The notes under the pieces are model-generated. The model was not told the origin of the DNA, ran no database searches, and saw nothing but the letters and a program-made list of their open reading frames with translations. Below are positions 1 to 12,169 of a DNA stretch of 64,000 nucleotides, piece by piece (position 1 is the stretch's first letter; each line of letters opens with the position of its first letter). Position numbers and translations under genes: made by a program. The DNA is from JABDII01 sp963815325 (lineage in GTDB: Bacteria; Gemmatimonadota; Gemmatimonadetes; Gemmatimonadales; GWC2-71-9), in NCBI GenBank assembly GCA_963815325.1, contig CAWFGG010000002.1:1-64000 (forward strand), given 5' to 3'.

Positions 1-34
1 GCCTATTCTACGGGACTACCACCAAAGGAGCGCA

Positions 35-2683
35 GTGACCGACGACATCGATCGACTGAAGACCGCCCTCGCCGACCGCTACCGCATCGAGCGGGAACTG
101 GGCGCCGGCGGCATGGCCACCGTCTACCTGGCCGAGGACCTGAAGCACGATCGCAAGGTGGCGCTCAAGGTGCTGCGCCCGGAGCTCGCCGCCGTGATCG
201 GCGCCGAGCGGTTCCTCTCCGAGATCAAGACCACCGCCAACCTCCAGCACCCGCACATCCTGCCGCTGTTCGACTAGCGGCGAGGCCGACGGCTTCCTGT
301 TCTACGTGATGCCGTACGTCGAGGGCGAGACCGTCCGCGACCGGCTCGACCGGGAACAGCAGCTCCCGGTGGCGGACGCGGTGCGCATCGCCAGCGAGGT
401 GGCCGCCGCGCTCGACTACGCCCACCGCCACGGCGTGATCCACCGCGACATCAAGCCCGAGAACATCCTGCTGCACGACGGCTCGGCGCTGGTGGCCGAC
501 TTCGGCATCGCGCTCGCCGCGAGCAGGGCGGGCGGCACCCGGATGACCGAGACCGGCATGAGGCTCGGCACGCCGCACTACATGAGCCCGGAACAGGCCA
601 TGGGCGAGCGGGAGATCACCGCCCGCAGCGATGTGTACGCGCTCGGCTGCGTGCTCTACGAGATGCTCATCGGCGAGCCGCCGTTCACCGGCCCCACCGC
701 GCAGGCCATCGTCGCCCGGGTGATGACCGAGGATCCACGCGCGCTGACCGGCACAGCGGCAGGACGATCCCGCCGGGCGTCGAGGCGGCGGTGCTCACCG
801 CGCTCGAGAAGTTGCCGGCCGACCGCTTCGCCTCAGCCGCCGACTTCGCTGCCGCGCTCGCCAACCCGACCACGACGACCCTCCGCCCCGGCGTCCAGTC
901 GGTGACGGCGAACAGGCGACGCGGCTGGCTTGTGGGCGTCGCCCTCGCCCTGGTTACCCTGGTTGCGGGGTTTCTGATCGGGAACCGCAAGACGAACCCC
1001 GGCAGCGTGGGTCCGTCAATCTTTGACGCCGGCCTCCCTGACAACGCCGCGATGTTCTTCACCGGCCAGACCCCGGCGACTCCCTACGGTTCGGCACTCC
1101 AGAACCTGAGCCTGGCCAGTGACGGGAGTACCGTGGTCTACATGGCGCAGGCCGGCGAGTCCACGGTGCTCTGGCGCCGCAGCCTCCGTGATGCGACCAG
1201 CGCCCCAATCGCAGGGACCGACGGGGGCAGCATGCCTCGGCTCTCGCCCGACGGCAGTCAGGTGGCCTTTCTCGCAGACCCCGGCATCATGGTGGTACCG
1301 ATCCGCGGAGGGCAGGCCCGGCGCCTCGTGGATATCGATGGACAGGCCACGACCCTTGAATGGACCTCCGCAACGCGCCTGATCGCCACCGACGCCGAGG
1401 GGTACCGTGCGCGCGTCCTCGACGCCCAGACGGGCGAGGTGGAACGGCATCCGATTGCCCGGTGCATCGACGGACGCTGGTTCGCCGAGGAGCAGCAGCT
1501 GATCTGCGCGCTAGGGCTTGTTGGTCGCCTGATTGATCCGAACACCGGGGTGGCGTCGTTGATCGAGAGCCGCGGAGTGGAGGGCGCCGCGCCGACCGTC
1601 GTGGCCGGCTCTGCCTTTCGCATCATCGACGGGAAGTACCTCGTCTACACCGCGCCAGAGGGCGACCTTCGCGGGGCGCCCTACGATCGCGTGACTCACC
1701 AGATCGGTCGATCGGTCTCGCTCGTGAACGGCATCCGACGCGAATCGATCGGAACAGCACAATTCGACGTGAACGCCACCGGAATGCTCATCTACGCGCC
1801 GGGTGGCAACGGCGGCATCGGCAACCTGGTACGCCTGGGTCCTGACGGCATCATCAAGCCGCTTCCCATGCCTCCGGGATCCTACGCACGTTGGGACCTG
1901 AGTCGCGATCGCCGCTACCTGGCTGCGGTGTCCCAGGCGAGTGGCCATCAGGAGTTGCGGGTGTTTGATCTTCGCGACGGGCAGTCGTTCGCCTGGATGC
2001 GCGGTGAGGCCCTCGGGCAGCCGCTGTGGAACCCGAATGGTGACTCGCTGCTGGTGAATGTGCAGGACTCAAGCGGGGCGCGACTGGTTGCCGGCTCACC
2101 CTTTACACCGGTCGCCCCCGCGGTTCTCGCGGTATCGAACATGGTGACCGACATGCCGTATCCCTACGATTTTCACAGCCCGACGCTCGTATTAGCGCGG
2201 ACCAGCGCTGGCGGATCGTTGATCGAATTCGACCCGACGCACCGGCCGGTCAGGTTCGATACCATCCCCGGTGCCGACGGTAGTTTCGCCATGATGTCTC
2301 CCGACGGCCGCCGCATCCTCTTCACGCTGTCGGCGGGAAGCCGGGTGATGGTGACCTCCTCGTCTCCCGGGACGACGCAACGCCAAGTGGCGGCGAACGC
2401 GGTCGAGCCGATCTGGCTCTCGGATACCGAAATTCTCTATCGCTCGGGCGTGACCTGGCACCTGACGCGGCTTGATCCACTCACCGGCGAGCCTGCCGGG
2501 TCCACTTCGATGTGGGGGAGCGACCCGCGCTTTGCCGATACGTTCGGCTGGTCGAATCGTCCCAGCTGGGATGGCGGCATCATCTACCAGCAGGGTCCGG
2601 TGAAAACCAGTGCTCCCTACCTGCGCGTCATTCCTGACTGGGTGGCCCAAATGAAGCTCGCCGTGGATGAGGCAAACCGGTGA
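35..2683 (+). CDS. Ser/Thr protein kinase A with C-terminal beta-propeller sensor, two frameshifts
   Basis: PknB-type kinase that would phosphorylate Ser/Thr in the cytoplasm. It starts at GTG 35 behind AAAGGAG (24-30). The N-lobe shows the glycine loop GAGGMATV and the lysine of VALKVL; that frame then meets TAG at 275-277. The rest of the kinase (YVMPYVEGE, HRDIKPENILL, DFG, GTPHYMSPEQA) lies in the +1 frame. A second shift near 751-760 restores the first frame. One membrane helix follows (about 925-985), then a repeat-rich domain of the PD40/TolB type, likely outside the membrane. The stop overlaps the next start (GTGA). Either a recoded gene, a split kinase restarting near 306-309, a pseudogene or partly a sequence error. 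Family assignment is secure; intactness is not. Confidence 0.75.
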
Positions 2684-5360
2684 CCGACGCCCTTGACCGT
2701 CTGAAGGCCGCCCTGGCCGACCGTTACCGGATCGAGCGGGAGCTGGGGCAGGGCGGCATGGCCACCGTCTACCTGGCCGAGGACCTGAAGCACGATCGCA
2801 AGGTGGCGCTCAAGGTGTTGCGCCCGGAACTCGCCGCCGTGATTGGGGCCGAGCGGTTCCTCTCGGAAATCAAGACCACCGCCAACCTCCAGCACCCCCA
2901 CATCCTCCCGCTGTTCGACTAGCGGCGAGGCCGACGGCTTCCTGTTCTACGTCATGCCCTACGTCGAGGGCGAGACCGTCCGGGACCGAATCGACCGGGA
3001 ACAGCAGCTCCCGGTGGCGGACGCCGTGCGCATCGCAAGCGAGGTAGCCGCCGCACTCGACTACGCCCACCGCCAAAACGTGATCCATCGGGATATCAAG
3101 CCCGAGAACATCCTGCTCCACGACGGCTCGGCGCTGGTGGCCGACTTCGGCATCGCACTCGCCGCGAGCAGGGCGGGCGGCACTCGCATGACCGAGACCG
3201 GTATGAGCCTCGGCACGCCGCACTACATGAGCCCGGAACAGGCCATGGGCGACCGGGAGATCACCGCCCGCAGCGATGTGTACGCCCTGGGCTGCGTGCT
3301 CTACGAGATGCTCATCGGCGAACCGCCGTTCACCGGCCCCACCGCGCAGGCCATCGTCGCCCGGGTGATGACCGAGGATCCACGCGCCCTGACCGGCCAG
3401 CGCAGGACGATCCCGCCCGGCGTGGAAGCCGCGGTGCTCACCGCGCTCGAGAAGTTGCCGGCCGACCGCTACGCCTCGGCCGCCGACTTCGCCGCCGCCC
3501 TCGCCAACCCGACCACGACGACCCTCCGCCCCGGCGTCCCGTCGGTGACGGCGAACAGGCGACGCGGCTGGCTTGTGGGCGTCGCCCTCGCCCTGGTCAC
3601 CCTGGTCGCGGGGTTTCTGATCGGCAATCGCAAGGCGAACCCCGGCAGCGTGGGCCCCGACGAGATCGTGCACGCCACGCTGTCGCTGGGTGACAGCGCC
3701 GCGGTCCAGTCCATCGGGAACGTGCGGCTCGCGATTTCGCCCTCCGGCCGGCGCGTCGCCTTCGTCGGATCCGATGGGGTCGATCAGCAGCTCTGGATCC
3801 GGGAGCTCGATCAGCCGGCGGCGCGTCCGCTCTCCCGACACGAAGGGCGCCTTCGACCCGTTCTTTTCACCGGACGGAGAGTCGATCGGCTTCTTCACCG
3901 GCGCTGGCGGGCGCACTGCCCTCAAGGTGATCGCGGCCACCGGTGGCGTGGCCCGTACGGTGGTGGACGACTCCGTCGCCGGCTATGGAGGGGGGGACTG
4001 GGGCGACGACGGCAATATCTATTTTTCGAACGATAACCGGAGCCTCTCCCGGGTCGCGTCCACCGGCGGTGCCGTCACCCGACTCTCTTCCCCTGACACC
4101 GCCAGCGGGATCAAGGAACACGACTTTCCCGATGTGCTGCCCGGCAGTCGGTATGCCCTCTTGATGCTGTGGAAGGGGTCGATCGGAGCGAATCACATCG
4201 GCGTGATCGACCTGAGCACCGGTGCCGTCACCGATCTCGGCACGGGTTCCTACCCCCGGTACGTGGCACCGGGGTTTCTCGCCATCGGGACGTCCGACAG
4301 TCGAATCCTGGTGGCACGGTTCGATCCCCGACGAGGCACGCTCACCAGCACGCCGGTGCCTGTGCTCCAGGGCGTCTCGACCGACGCGTCCAACGGCACG
4401 GTCCAGTTCGCCGTCTCCGAGACCGGCACGATGCTCTACCAGCAGATGGCCGAGGGTGGCGACGTCCTCGTCTGGGTGGATCGGGCCGGCAAGCAGTCGC
4501 CGGTCGACACCACCATAACGGGCCTGGTCCAGAATCTCGCGCTGTCGCCCGACGGGACCCAAATCGCGGTGTCCCGAACCGGATCCGGCGAGAGCGAAAT
4601 CTGGGTGAAGCAGCTGCGGACGGGAGCCTACAGCCGGCTCTCGTTCGATGTGACCAATGCCGATCGCCCCGTGTGGTCGCCCGATGGCCGCAAGGTTGCT
4701 TTCCTCGCGACCCACAACGATCGCCGGACCGCATGGATACGGCGCGCCGACGGCAGCGACAGCACCCGCCCCGCCTCGCCCGGGAACACCCCGCTGGATG
4801 AAATCGAGCTCGACCAGTCCGGTCGATACACGGTGCTGCGATCGGAGGGCGCCGCAGCGGGCAGCCGGCGGTTGCTGGTGGTCGAGAACGGCGTGGACAC
4901 GATCCCCCGGACGCTCATCCAGTCGCGGTTCGATCACTACGCCATGGTCCTCTCACCCAACGGCCGCTGGCTCGCGTACGTCTCGGAGGAATCGGGAGCC
5001 TCAGAGGTATATGTCCGACCGTTTCCCAACGTCGACTCGGCGCGATTTGCCATCTCCGTGGGGGGTGGGACGGAACCGCTGTGGCGGCGCGATGGAGCCG
5101 AGCTCTTCTTCAGGACGGCACGCGGCGAGATGTTCGCGGTCCCGGTCAATACGGGAAGTCAGTTCGAGCATGGCACACCCCAACGCCTGTTCTCCGAGCC
5201 CGGCCTGATGCAGAACGCCTATCACCGCGGCTATGACGTGCACCCCGACGGCAAACGGTTCCTGATGGTGTCGTCGTTCGGAGGACTGAGCACCCGCGAG
5301 CTCAACGTGATCTTCAACTGGCGTGCGGAGCTCGAGAAGCTCGAGGAGCCTTCACGATGA
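2680..5360 (+). CDS. Ser/Thr protein kinase B with C-terminal TolB-like propeller, two frameshifts
   Basis: Close paralogue of the preceding kinase, coupled to it by a GTGA overlap. GTG start; glycine loop GQGGMATV and catalytic lysine in the first frame, which ends at TAG 2920-2922 at exactly the place where kinase A breaks. The C-lobe (HRDIKPENILL, DFG, YMSPEQAMGD) continues in the +1 frame, followed by a membrane helix near 3580-3635. A second +1 shift near 3830-3840 leads into a long PD40 repeat domain with typical FSPDGESIGFF, LSPDG and WSPDG strands, ending at 5360. Around the first break kinases A and B differ mostly at silent positions, so both frames seem to have been under selection. 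Likely a membrane sensor kinase; the second shift may be an error or decay. Confidence 0.75.
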
Positions 5361-8033
5361 GTGATCCGCTCGGCCGCCTCACCGCCGCCCTGGCCGACCG
5401 CTACCGGATCGAGCGGGAGCTGGGGCAGGGCGGCATGGCGACGGTGTACCTGGCCGAGGACCTGAAGCACAAGCGTCAAGTGGCACTCAAGGTGCTGAAG
5501 CCCGAACTCGCCGCTGTCCTCGGCGCCGAGCGGTTCATCCAGGAGATCACCACCACCGCCAGCCTGCAGCATCCCCACATCCTGCCCCTATTCGACTCCG
5601 GTACCGCCGACGGTTTCCTCTATTACGTGATGCCCTACGTCGAGGGTGAGACCCTCCGGCAGAAGTTGGATCGGGAGACCCAACTCGGCATCGACGAAGC
5701 CGTGAGGATCACCTGTGAAGTCGCCGACGCACTGGACTACGCCCACCGCAACGGCGTGATCCACCGCGACATCAAGCCCGAGAACATCCTGCTCCACGAC
5801 GGCCGGCCCATGGTGGCGGATTTCGGCATCGCCCTGGCCGTGAGTGCCGCGGCGGGTGGCCGGATGACCGAGACCGGCCTCTCACTCGGGACGCCGCACT
5901 ACATGAGCCCCGAGCAGGCGACGGCGGAGAAGGATCTCACCGCCCGGTCGGACATCTACTCGCTGGGCAGTGTCTTATACGAGATGTTGACCGGGAACCC
6001 GCCGCACGTGGGGGCCTCGGCCCAGCAGATCATCATGAAGATCGTGACCGAGGAGGCCGAGCCGGTCACCAAGGCGCGGAAGAGCGTGCCGCCCAACGTG
6101 GCGGCGGCGGTGGCCACGGCGCTGGAGAAGTTGCCGGCGGATCGGTTCGAGAGCGCCAAGGCGTTCGCGGAGGCGTTGCGGAACCCGGCCTTTGCGGGTG
6201 CCACCACGTCCGCCGTCGCTGCCCGTACCACGGGCGGGCAGTGGACTCGCACCACCGGGATCCTCGCCGCCATCTCGGCCGCACTGCTGGTCGCGGTTGT
6301 GATGCTGGCGCTGCGCAACAATGCGAGCCCGAGCGCCGACGTCTCACAGTTTGCGGTCGAGTTCCAGGGGAACACGAGGGAGGGCGCTCGACAGGTCCGA
6401 ACATCGCGATCGCCGAGGACGGGAGCCGGTTTGCCTATCTCGGGGCGATTGGCTCGCGAGCGCAGATACTCGTGCGGGAGCGTGATCGGCTCGACGCGGT
6501 GCCGGTGCGGTCGACCGATGACGTCCGTTGCTGCCTCACGTTTTCGCCGGACGGCCAGTCGCTGGCGTATATCACGGTCCCGCTCGAACTGAAGGCGTTT
6601 CCCTTCGCGGCGGGATCTCGCGAATCGTCGCGGATTCGGGTCTGCAAGATCCAACGCTCTATGGTGGCGGCGTCGACTGGGGCCACGATGGTCTTCTCTA
6701 CCTCAGCATGGTGGACGGAGTCTGGCGGCTGCCACCCGACGGGGGTGCGCGCGAGCGGGTGACTACGCTGGGGCCCGGCGAGCGCACCCATGCGTGGGTG
6801 GACGTGCTGCCGAACGAGAAGGGCGCCCTCCTGACTGTGATCCCGAGCGCGTCGGGCGACCGTACCGCCTATGCCATCGCCGTCGTCGACTTCGCCACTC
6901 ACGCCGTCACGGTGCTGTTTCAGGGCGTGTACGCGCGGTATGCTCCCTCGGGACACATCGTGTTCGTCCAAGACGACGGGACTTTGCTCGCAGCCCCATT
7001 CGACCAGAATCGACTCGAGGTCACGGGCGACCCGGTCGCGCTCATCCAGGACGTCGAGGTCACCAACTTTGGCGCGGCCCGGATGTCCCTGTCGCAGTCG
7101 GGCACCCTCGTGTACCGGCGAGGCAAGCGTGTGATCGAGCGCCTGACGTGGGTGACCCGGAGCGGCGCGATGGAAGAAGCGGTAGCGCCCGAACTCGACG
7201 GAACGTTGGGAACCCCGAGGCTCGCACCCGACGGGATGCGATTCGCCGTGAATCGCGGTACGGAGGAGGGTGGGCACCTGTGGACCAGAGCCGTGGCAGG
7301 TGGGGAGCCCGTCCGCCACACGTTCCAGGGCCAGCTCAACTGGCGGGTCAACTGGTCCCCGGCCGGCAACTTCCTGTATTTCATATCGGACCGCGATGAT
7401 GTCGGTTCGGTGTTCGTGAAGCCGATTGACGGAGCGGGCACCCCGCTGCGCGTGGCGCTGCCAGAGTCAAGACCGATCTTCGAGGTCGTGCCGATCGACG
7501 ACTCGACCCTGGTCCTTCGCACCGACAATCAGGCTCCTGGCAACGGCGACATTCTTCTGGCGCACATGGGGGGCGACACGACCGTCACCTCGCTGGTCGC
7601 AACGCCTGCGGAAGAGCTCGCACCAGCCGTGTCCCCGGATCGGAGGTGGCTCGCGTACACTTCGGATGAGAGCGGATCGAATGAGGTGTACGTACGCCCG
7701 TTCCCCAACGTCACCACGGGAGTGTTTCGCGTCTCTCGGAACGGGGGTACCGAGCCCATCTGGGCCCATTCCGGTCGCGAGCTGTTCTACCGCAATGGGG
7801 ACGGCGACCTCGTCGCCGCCACGGTCGTAACCACGCCGACGTTCAGCGTGCGCCGCCAGCAGGTCCTGTTTTCCGCCGTCGGATACAAGGCCAACGTCTT
7901 CGCTGCCGAGTTCGATGTCTCGCGGGATGATCAACGGTTCCTCATGATCCGCCAGGATCAACCGGATAACGCGAGTGAGACGATCGTGGTGATGAATTGG
8001 TTCGAAACGTTGCGCGACGTGGGAAGGCGATGA
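5357..8033 (+). CDS. Ser/Thr protein kinase C with C-terminal beta-propeller sensor, frameshifted in the tail
   Basis: Third tandem PknB-like kinase, starting at ATG 5357 inside the stop of kinase B (ATGA). The kinase domain is continuous: glycine loop about residues 22-30, K45, HRD 136-138, DFG 155-157, YMSPEQA. It reads D-S-G (gactccggt) where A and B have the TAG and +1 shift. A membrane helix lies near residue 303-320. Two frame changes follow in the sensor part, near 6375-6400 and near 6605-6615; each fits loss of one base. The propeller region resumes and ends at TGA 8031-8033. The kinase itself should be active; the tail is either damaged or mis-sequenced. The gene meets the minus-strand DsbB-like gene end to end. 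Confidence 0.78.
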
Positions 8034-8065
8034 AGTCGATCCCTCAGGAGTCAGCTCGATGACTT

Positions 8066-8082
8066 CGCTCGGACGTCGAGCG
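8066..8082. terminator. Weak hairpin between convergent genes
   Basis: CGCTCG-GACGT-CGAGCG forms a perfect 6-bp stem just after kinase C and before the end of the opposing DsbB-like gene. No clear T tract follows, so a terminator role is only suggested by position. Confidence 0.3.
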
Positions 8083-8092
8083 CCTTAACTAC

Positions 8093-8127
8093 CAATAGCT
8101 GATAGCCGATAGCCGATAGCCGATAGC
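8093..8127. repeat. Heptamer tandem repeat, five units
   Basis: Exactly five 7-bp units: CAATAGC, TGATAGC, then three CGATAGC. It lies between two convergent genes. The same 7-bp family recurs at 9978, 50837 and 51753. Confidence 0.85.
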
Positions 8128-8154
8128 AGGGGGGGCGGTGAGGCGGGGGATGGC

Positions 8155-9631
8155 TCACGGCCGCTCGATCACGGCAATCCGCCCGTCCGCTCTGCGCCAC
8201 GAGTAGCTCAGCCCCCCGCACCGCGAGCCCCACGGGTCGCTCGATGCCCGGCACGGCGTACGCCGCCGACCACAGACTTCTCGTCGAGATCGATGACGAA
8301 CAGCGTCGAATACGCGGCACTGATCGCGTAGAGCAACCCATCCACCACCACCGCTCCGGTCACCACGTATTCCGCAAGCGAGCGGTCGTCGCCGCGTAAA
8401 GCCAGCTCCGGTCCCAACCGCGGCAGGAACTCGGAGGCGAGCGTCATGTCGTCCCTCGCGAACCGCGACACCACCAGCCGCTGGTGCCTGGGCGACGGCA
8501 CGGCAACGGTGATCAGCTCGCGCGCCTCGGCGTCGTAGGCCAGCGACAGCACGTACATCTGGCGGGCCCGTACCGTCGCGAATCGGGAGCGCCGGAGCTC
8601 GGTGATGCCGCCGCTGGTCTCTCGGAAGTGCCGCCACTCGCGACCGGCATCCGCCGCGGGGTCGGGCCGGAGCAGGACATAGCTCTTGTTGGTGGCCAGC
8701 ACGGCAAGCGTGTCGCCCATGAACGCGGCGCCGGCGAGTGGCGTTAGATCGATGCTGAATTGATGGTCGAACTCTACGTCTGCTCGATCCGCGTGAGCAT
8801 CGAGTCGAGTAGGTAGACGCCGAACCGATCGGTGACCGCGAGATAGCGGCCCGTCGCGCGATCGCGGGCCAGGTCGGTGAGTCGTCCGTTCAGTGTCGCA
8901 TTGATCTGCTCCCACGCCTGAACGGGTAACACGGGGATGTCGGCGAGGGGGCCGTGGGCGGGATCGGGATCCACGTCGATCGCGGCGGGATCGGGCCGAG
9001 GGATGGTCCACGATCCGCGGAGCGAGATCGCCCCGGCCAGTTCCTCGTGGTTCATCCACACCCAATGCCGCGGATTCAGTGAAAAGCGAACCGGGTCGGC
9101 TTGGCCGATGAACGGGGGAGGGCCGGTCGTGATGAACGCCTGAAGCGCGTTGGCGCCGACGACGACGACGAACAGCCCCATGGCGAAGCGGCCCACTCGG
9201 CCGGGGTCGCGCACGCCCTGGGCAGCAGGCTGCTCGCGCAGGAGGAGCAGCAACAGGCCGACCGCTCCCAGCACCACCCAATGCACGAACCAGGCCCAGA
9301 CATAGGTATGGGCCCCGAAGTAGGGGGCGGCGAAGCCCTGGCCCACGTCGCGCGCCAGGTGGAGTGCCGCATGGCGGAGCGACATGAACACCCCCCAGGC
9401 GCCGAGCAGCACCACCATCCCGATGTAGCGGGGGCGGGGACCGTAGCGGAGCACGAACAGCCCGAGCAGCGCGATCAGCACCATCGAGGTGCGTTGGGCC
9501 CAGCAGAGGATGCAGGGCGCCTCGCCGTACACCAGGCCGAGCCAGACGGCCGCGCCTACCGGGCCGGCGGTCAGGATGATCACGGCCCATGCGAGCACGG
9601 TGCGTAAACGGTCGTCGGACAGGGCCGTCAC
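8155..9631 (-). CDS. DsbB-like disulfide oxidase fused to a C-terminal domain, frameshifted
   Basis: The N-terminal half is a polytopic membrane protein of the DsbB type, which passes electrons from disulfide formation to quinone. It has a CxxC in the first external loop (APCILCWAQR) and several further membrane helices; I see no second cysteine pair. GTG 9631 is chosen because it overlaps the TGA of the small upstream gene. A soluble region of about 250 residues follows, with repeated strand-like segments resembling a propeller or lipoprotein-sensor domain. Three frame changes interrupt it (near 8775-8785, 8255-8265 and 8175-8190); joined, it ends GRIAVIERP at 8155. DsbB identity is fairly firm; the tail's function is unknown and the shifts may be errors. 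Confidence 0.65.
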
Positions 9632-9795
9632 AGATTGACTCCGGGTACCAGCGACGTGTGGGTCCCGACCAGAAACAGGAGCGCCATGAGGAAGCAGCTC
9701 ACCACGAGCAGCGCGAACGCGAGCCGCTCCCGGTCGGGCCGCCGCCACACCAACCAGGCGGACCAGAGAATGAGGAGGAAGGTGAGGAATTCCAT
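9628..9795 (-). CDS. 55-residue two-helix membrane protein upstream of DsbB-like gene
   Basis: A short gene starting at ATG 9795: MEFLTFLLILWSAWLVW, a charged loop (RRPDRERL), then a second hydrophobic stretch (LLVVSCFLMALLFLVG). Its TGA overlaps the GTG of the DsbB-like gene, so the two should be translated together. Small two-helix proteins next to dsbB are known (the DUF5993 type); that match is from memory of gene context, not a search. It may be a partner or chaperone of the oxidase. Hydrophobic pattern, coupling and a plausible upstream promoter support it as a real gene. Confidence 0.6.
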   Translation of the reverse strand: MEFLTFLLILWSAWLVWRRPDRERLAFALLVVSCFLMALLFLVGTHTSLVPGVNL

Positions 9796-9883
9796 GAGGC
9801 GAACTATGGTGCACCGTTGCCCGACCCCGCAAGGCGGAACCGGTGCCTATCGAGGGCCGACTCTCCCAAATGTGGAGCCTACC

Positions 9884-9911
9884 ATAATACATGAGATAAC
9901 CACCGGAACAA
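9884..9911 (-). promoter_or_regulatory. Candidate sigma-70-type promoter for the small protein/DsbB-like pair
   Basis: On the minus strand, TTGTTC (9911-9906) and TATTAT (9889-9884) are separated by 16 bases in a locally AT-richer stretch, about 90 bases upstream of ATG 9795. Confidence 0.4.
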
Positions 9912-9977
9912 GTTGAATCACATTGACTTGAGCGGAATCCAAGCAACGCGAAGCGTCCATAGCCGACAGCTCATGGC

Positions 9978-10012
9978 CCTTAGCCAATAGCTAATAGCCA
10001 ATAGCCAATAGT
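9978..10012. repeat. Heptamer tandem repeat, five units
   Basis: Five 7-bp units, CCTTAGC, CAATAGC, TAATAGC, CAATAGC and CAATAGT, placed between divergent genes and about 70 bases upstream of the first histidine kinase. Confidence 0.85.
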
Positions 10013-10071
10013 CGGGGCCGGGCGGCGGTGGGGCAGTGTGCAGCAGGCTATTGGTCGCGCCGCCGCCACGA

Positions 10072-10077
10072 TATACT
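10072..10077 (+). promoter_or_regulatory. Candidate -10 element of the histidine-kinase operon
   Basis: TATACT ends six bases before ATG 10083 and no ribosome-binding sequence lies between them. Transcription from here would give a leaderless or near-leaderless message. The -35 match (TTGGTC) is poor. Confidence 0.3.
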
Positions 10078-10082
10078 TCCGG

Positions 10083-12169
10083 ATGTCCAAAACGTCGAAT
10101 GAAGCCCGTCTCTCCCATCTCGCCCGCCGGCAGGCGGCGCTGCTGCGCCTGTCGACGGGCATTGCCGCGGCACACGACGAGGCGGGAATCTTCAATGCCG
10201 TCGTTCGCGGCCTCCACGATGAGGCCCTGGGCTACAAGTTCCTCGGCCTGTTCCTGCTCGACCCCGCCACTGGCGAGCGGGTGCTGAAGGCGTCGGTCGG
10301 CTGGCCCGGGGTCCACGATGGCTTCCGAGTGGCTCCGGGCGCCGGCATCTCCGCCCGCGCCATCGAAGACGGCAAGCTCTACTACACCCCCGACGTCCGG
10401 AGCGACAAGAACTACATCGCGAGCCTCGCCAGCGGTTCCGAGGTGGACGTACCGCTCAAGGTCAACGACGCCACGGTCGGCGTGCTGGTGGTCGAGAGCA
10501 GCACGCCCGACGCGTTCGGGCCGGAGGACTTCGAGATCCTCACCGCCGCGGCCGACCAGGCGGGCATCGCCCTCGCCCGGGTGCGGCTCCTGGCCGAGGA
10601 GCGCCGCCGCGCCGACGAGCACGCGGCGCTGCTCGACTCGATGGCCGCGCTGGCCGGCGACCTCGAGCTGAACCGCGTGCTCCAGGTCGTACTCGAGCGG
10701 GCCGTGGCGCTGCTCGGCGTCACCGGCGGCGAAGTCGCGATCTTCGACCAGCCGGCCGGCGAGCTCGTCGTCATGGCAAGCGCCAACATCGGCAAAGACT
10801 CGACCGGCACCCGCCTCGGGATCGGCGAGGGAGCCATGGGCCATGTGGCGCAAACCCTGGAGCCCATCATCATCCCCAGCTACCACGAGTGGCTTGGCCA
10901 ATCGGCCAAATACGGCGACATCCGGGTCCACTCGGTGATGGCCGCGCCGCTCCTGATCGGCCGGCGGTTGGTGGGCGCCATCGCCACCATCCACTCGGAC
11001 CCGAACCGGGTATTCGGCCCCGAGGACCTCCGACTGCTCAACCTGTTCGCCCCGCAGGTCGCCGTGGCCATCGAGAACGCGCGCCTGTTCACCGACGTGC
11101 AGCGCCAGCAGGCCTATTTCGAATCCCTGGTACGCGAGAGCCCGGTAGCCATCGTGACGCTCGACCAAAAAGCGCGCATCACGATGTGCAACCCGGCGTT
11201 CGAATCGCTGTTCGGGTACACCGCCGCCGAGGTGCTGGGCCGCGACCTGGATCCGCTGATCACCACCGAAGCCACGCGGAAAGAGGCCGTGGCCTATACC
11301 CAGGCTGCCACCGACCGCGCCATTCACGGCACCGGACGGCGGGTCCGGAACGACCGCACCCTGGTGGACGTCGAAATCCTGGCCGTGCCGGTGGTGGTGC
11401 GCGACGAACGGGTCGGCCTGATGGCGCTGTACCACGACATCACCGAACTGACCAAGGCCCGCCACGACGCCGAGGCCGCCAACCGCGCCAAGACCCAGTT
11501 CCTGGCCAGCATGAGCCACGAGTTGCGCACCCCGCTCAACGCCATCATCGGCTACAGCGAGTTGTTGCGCGAGGAGGCCGAAGAGCGCCAGGTAGAGGGG
11601 TTCGCGCTCGATCTCGACCGGATCCGCGGCGCTGGCCGCCACCTTCTCATGATGATCAACGACGTGCTCGACCTCTCCAAGATCGAGGCCGGCAAGGTCG
11701 AAATGCAGCCGGCTCCGTTCCCGGTGCGGCGGGTGATCGACGAGGTGACCGCCACCGTGGAGCCGCTGGTGAAGCGCAATTCCAATCGCCTTGCGGTGAG
11801 CTGCCCGGCCGATGCCGGCACCATGCACTCCGATGAGATCCGCATCCGCCAGGTGCTCTTCAACCTCCTGTCCAACGCCTCGAAGTTCACCGAGCAGGGA
11901 ACCATCACCCTCGACGTCGCGCGGGACACCGACTGGATCTCCTTCGCCGTGTCCGACACCGGCATCGGCATGACCCCGGAGCAGGCAGGCCGCCTGTTCG
12001 AGGCGTTCGTGCAGGCGGATGCATCCATCGCCGCGCGCTACGGCGGGACCGGCCTCGGCCTCGCCATCTCGCGCCGCCTGTGCCGGCTCATGGGCGGCGA
12101 CATCGAAGTGGCCAGCGCGCCGGACAAAGGCAGCACGTTCACCGTTCGGCTCCCCGTCACGGCACCGGC

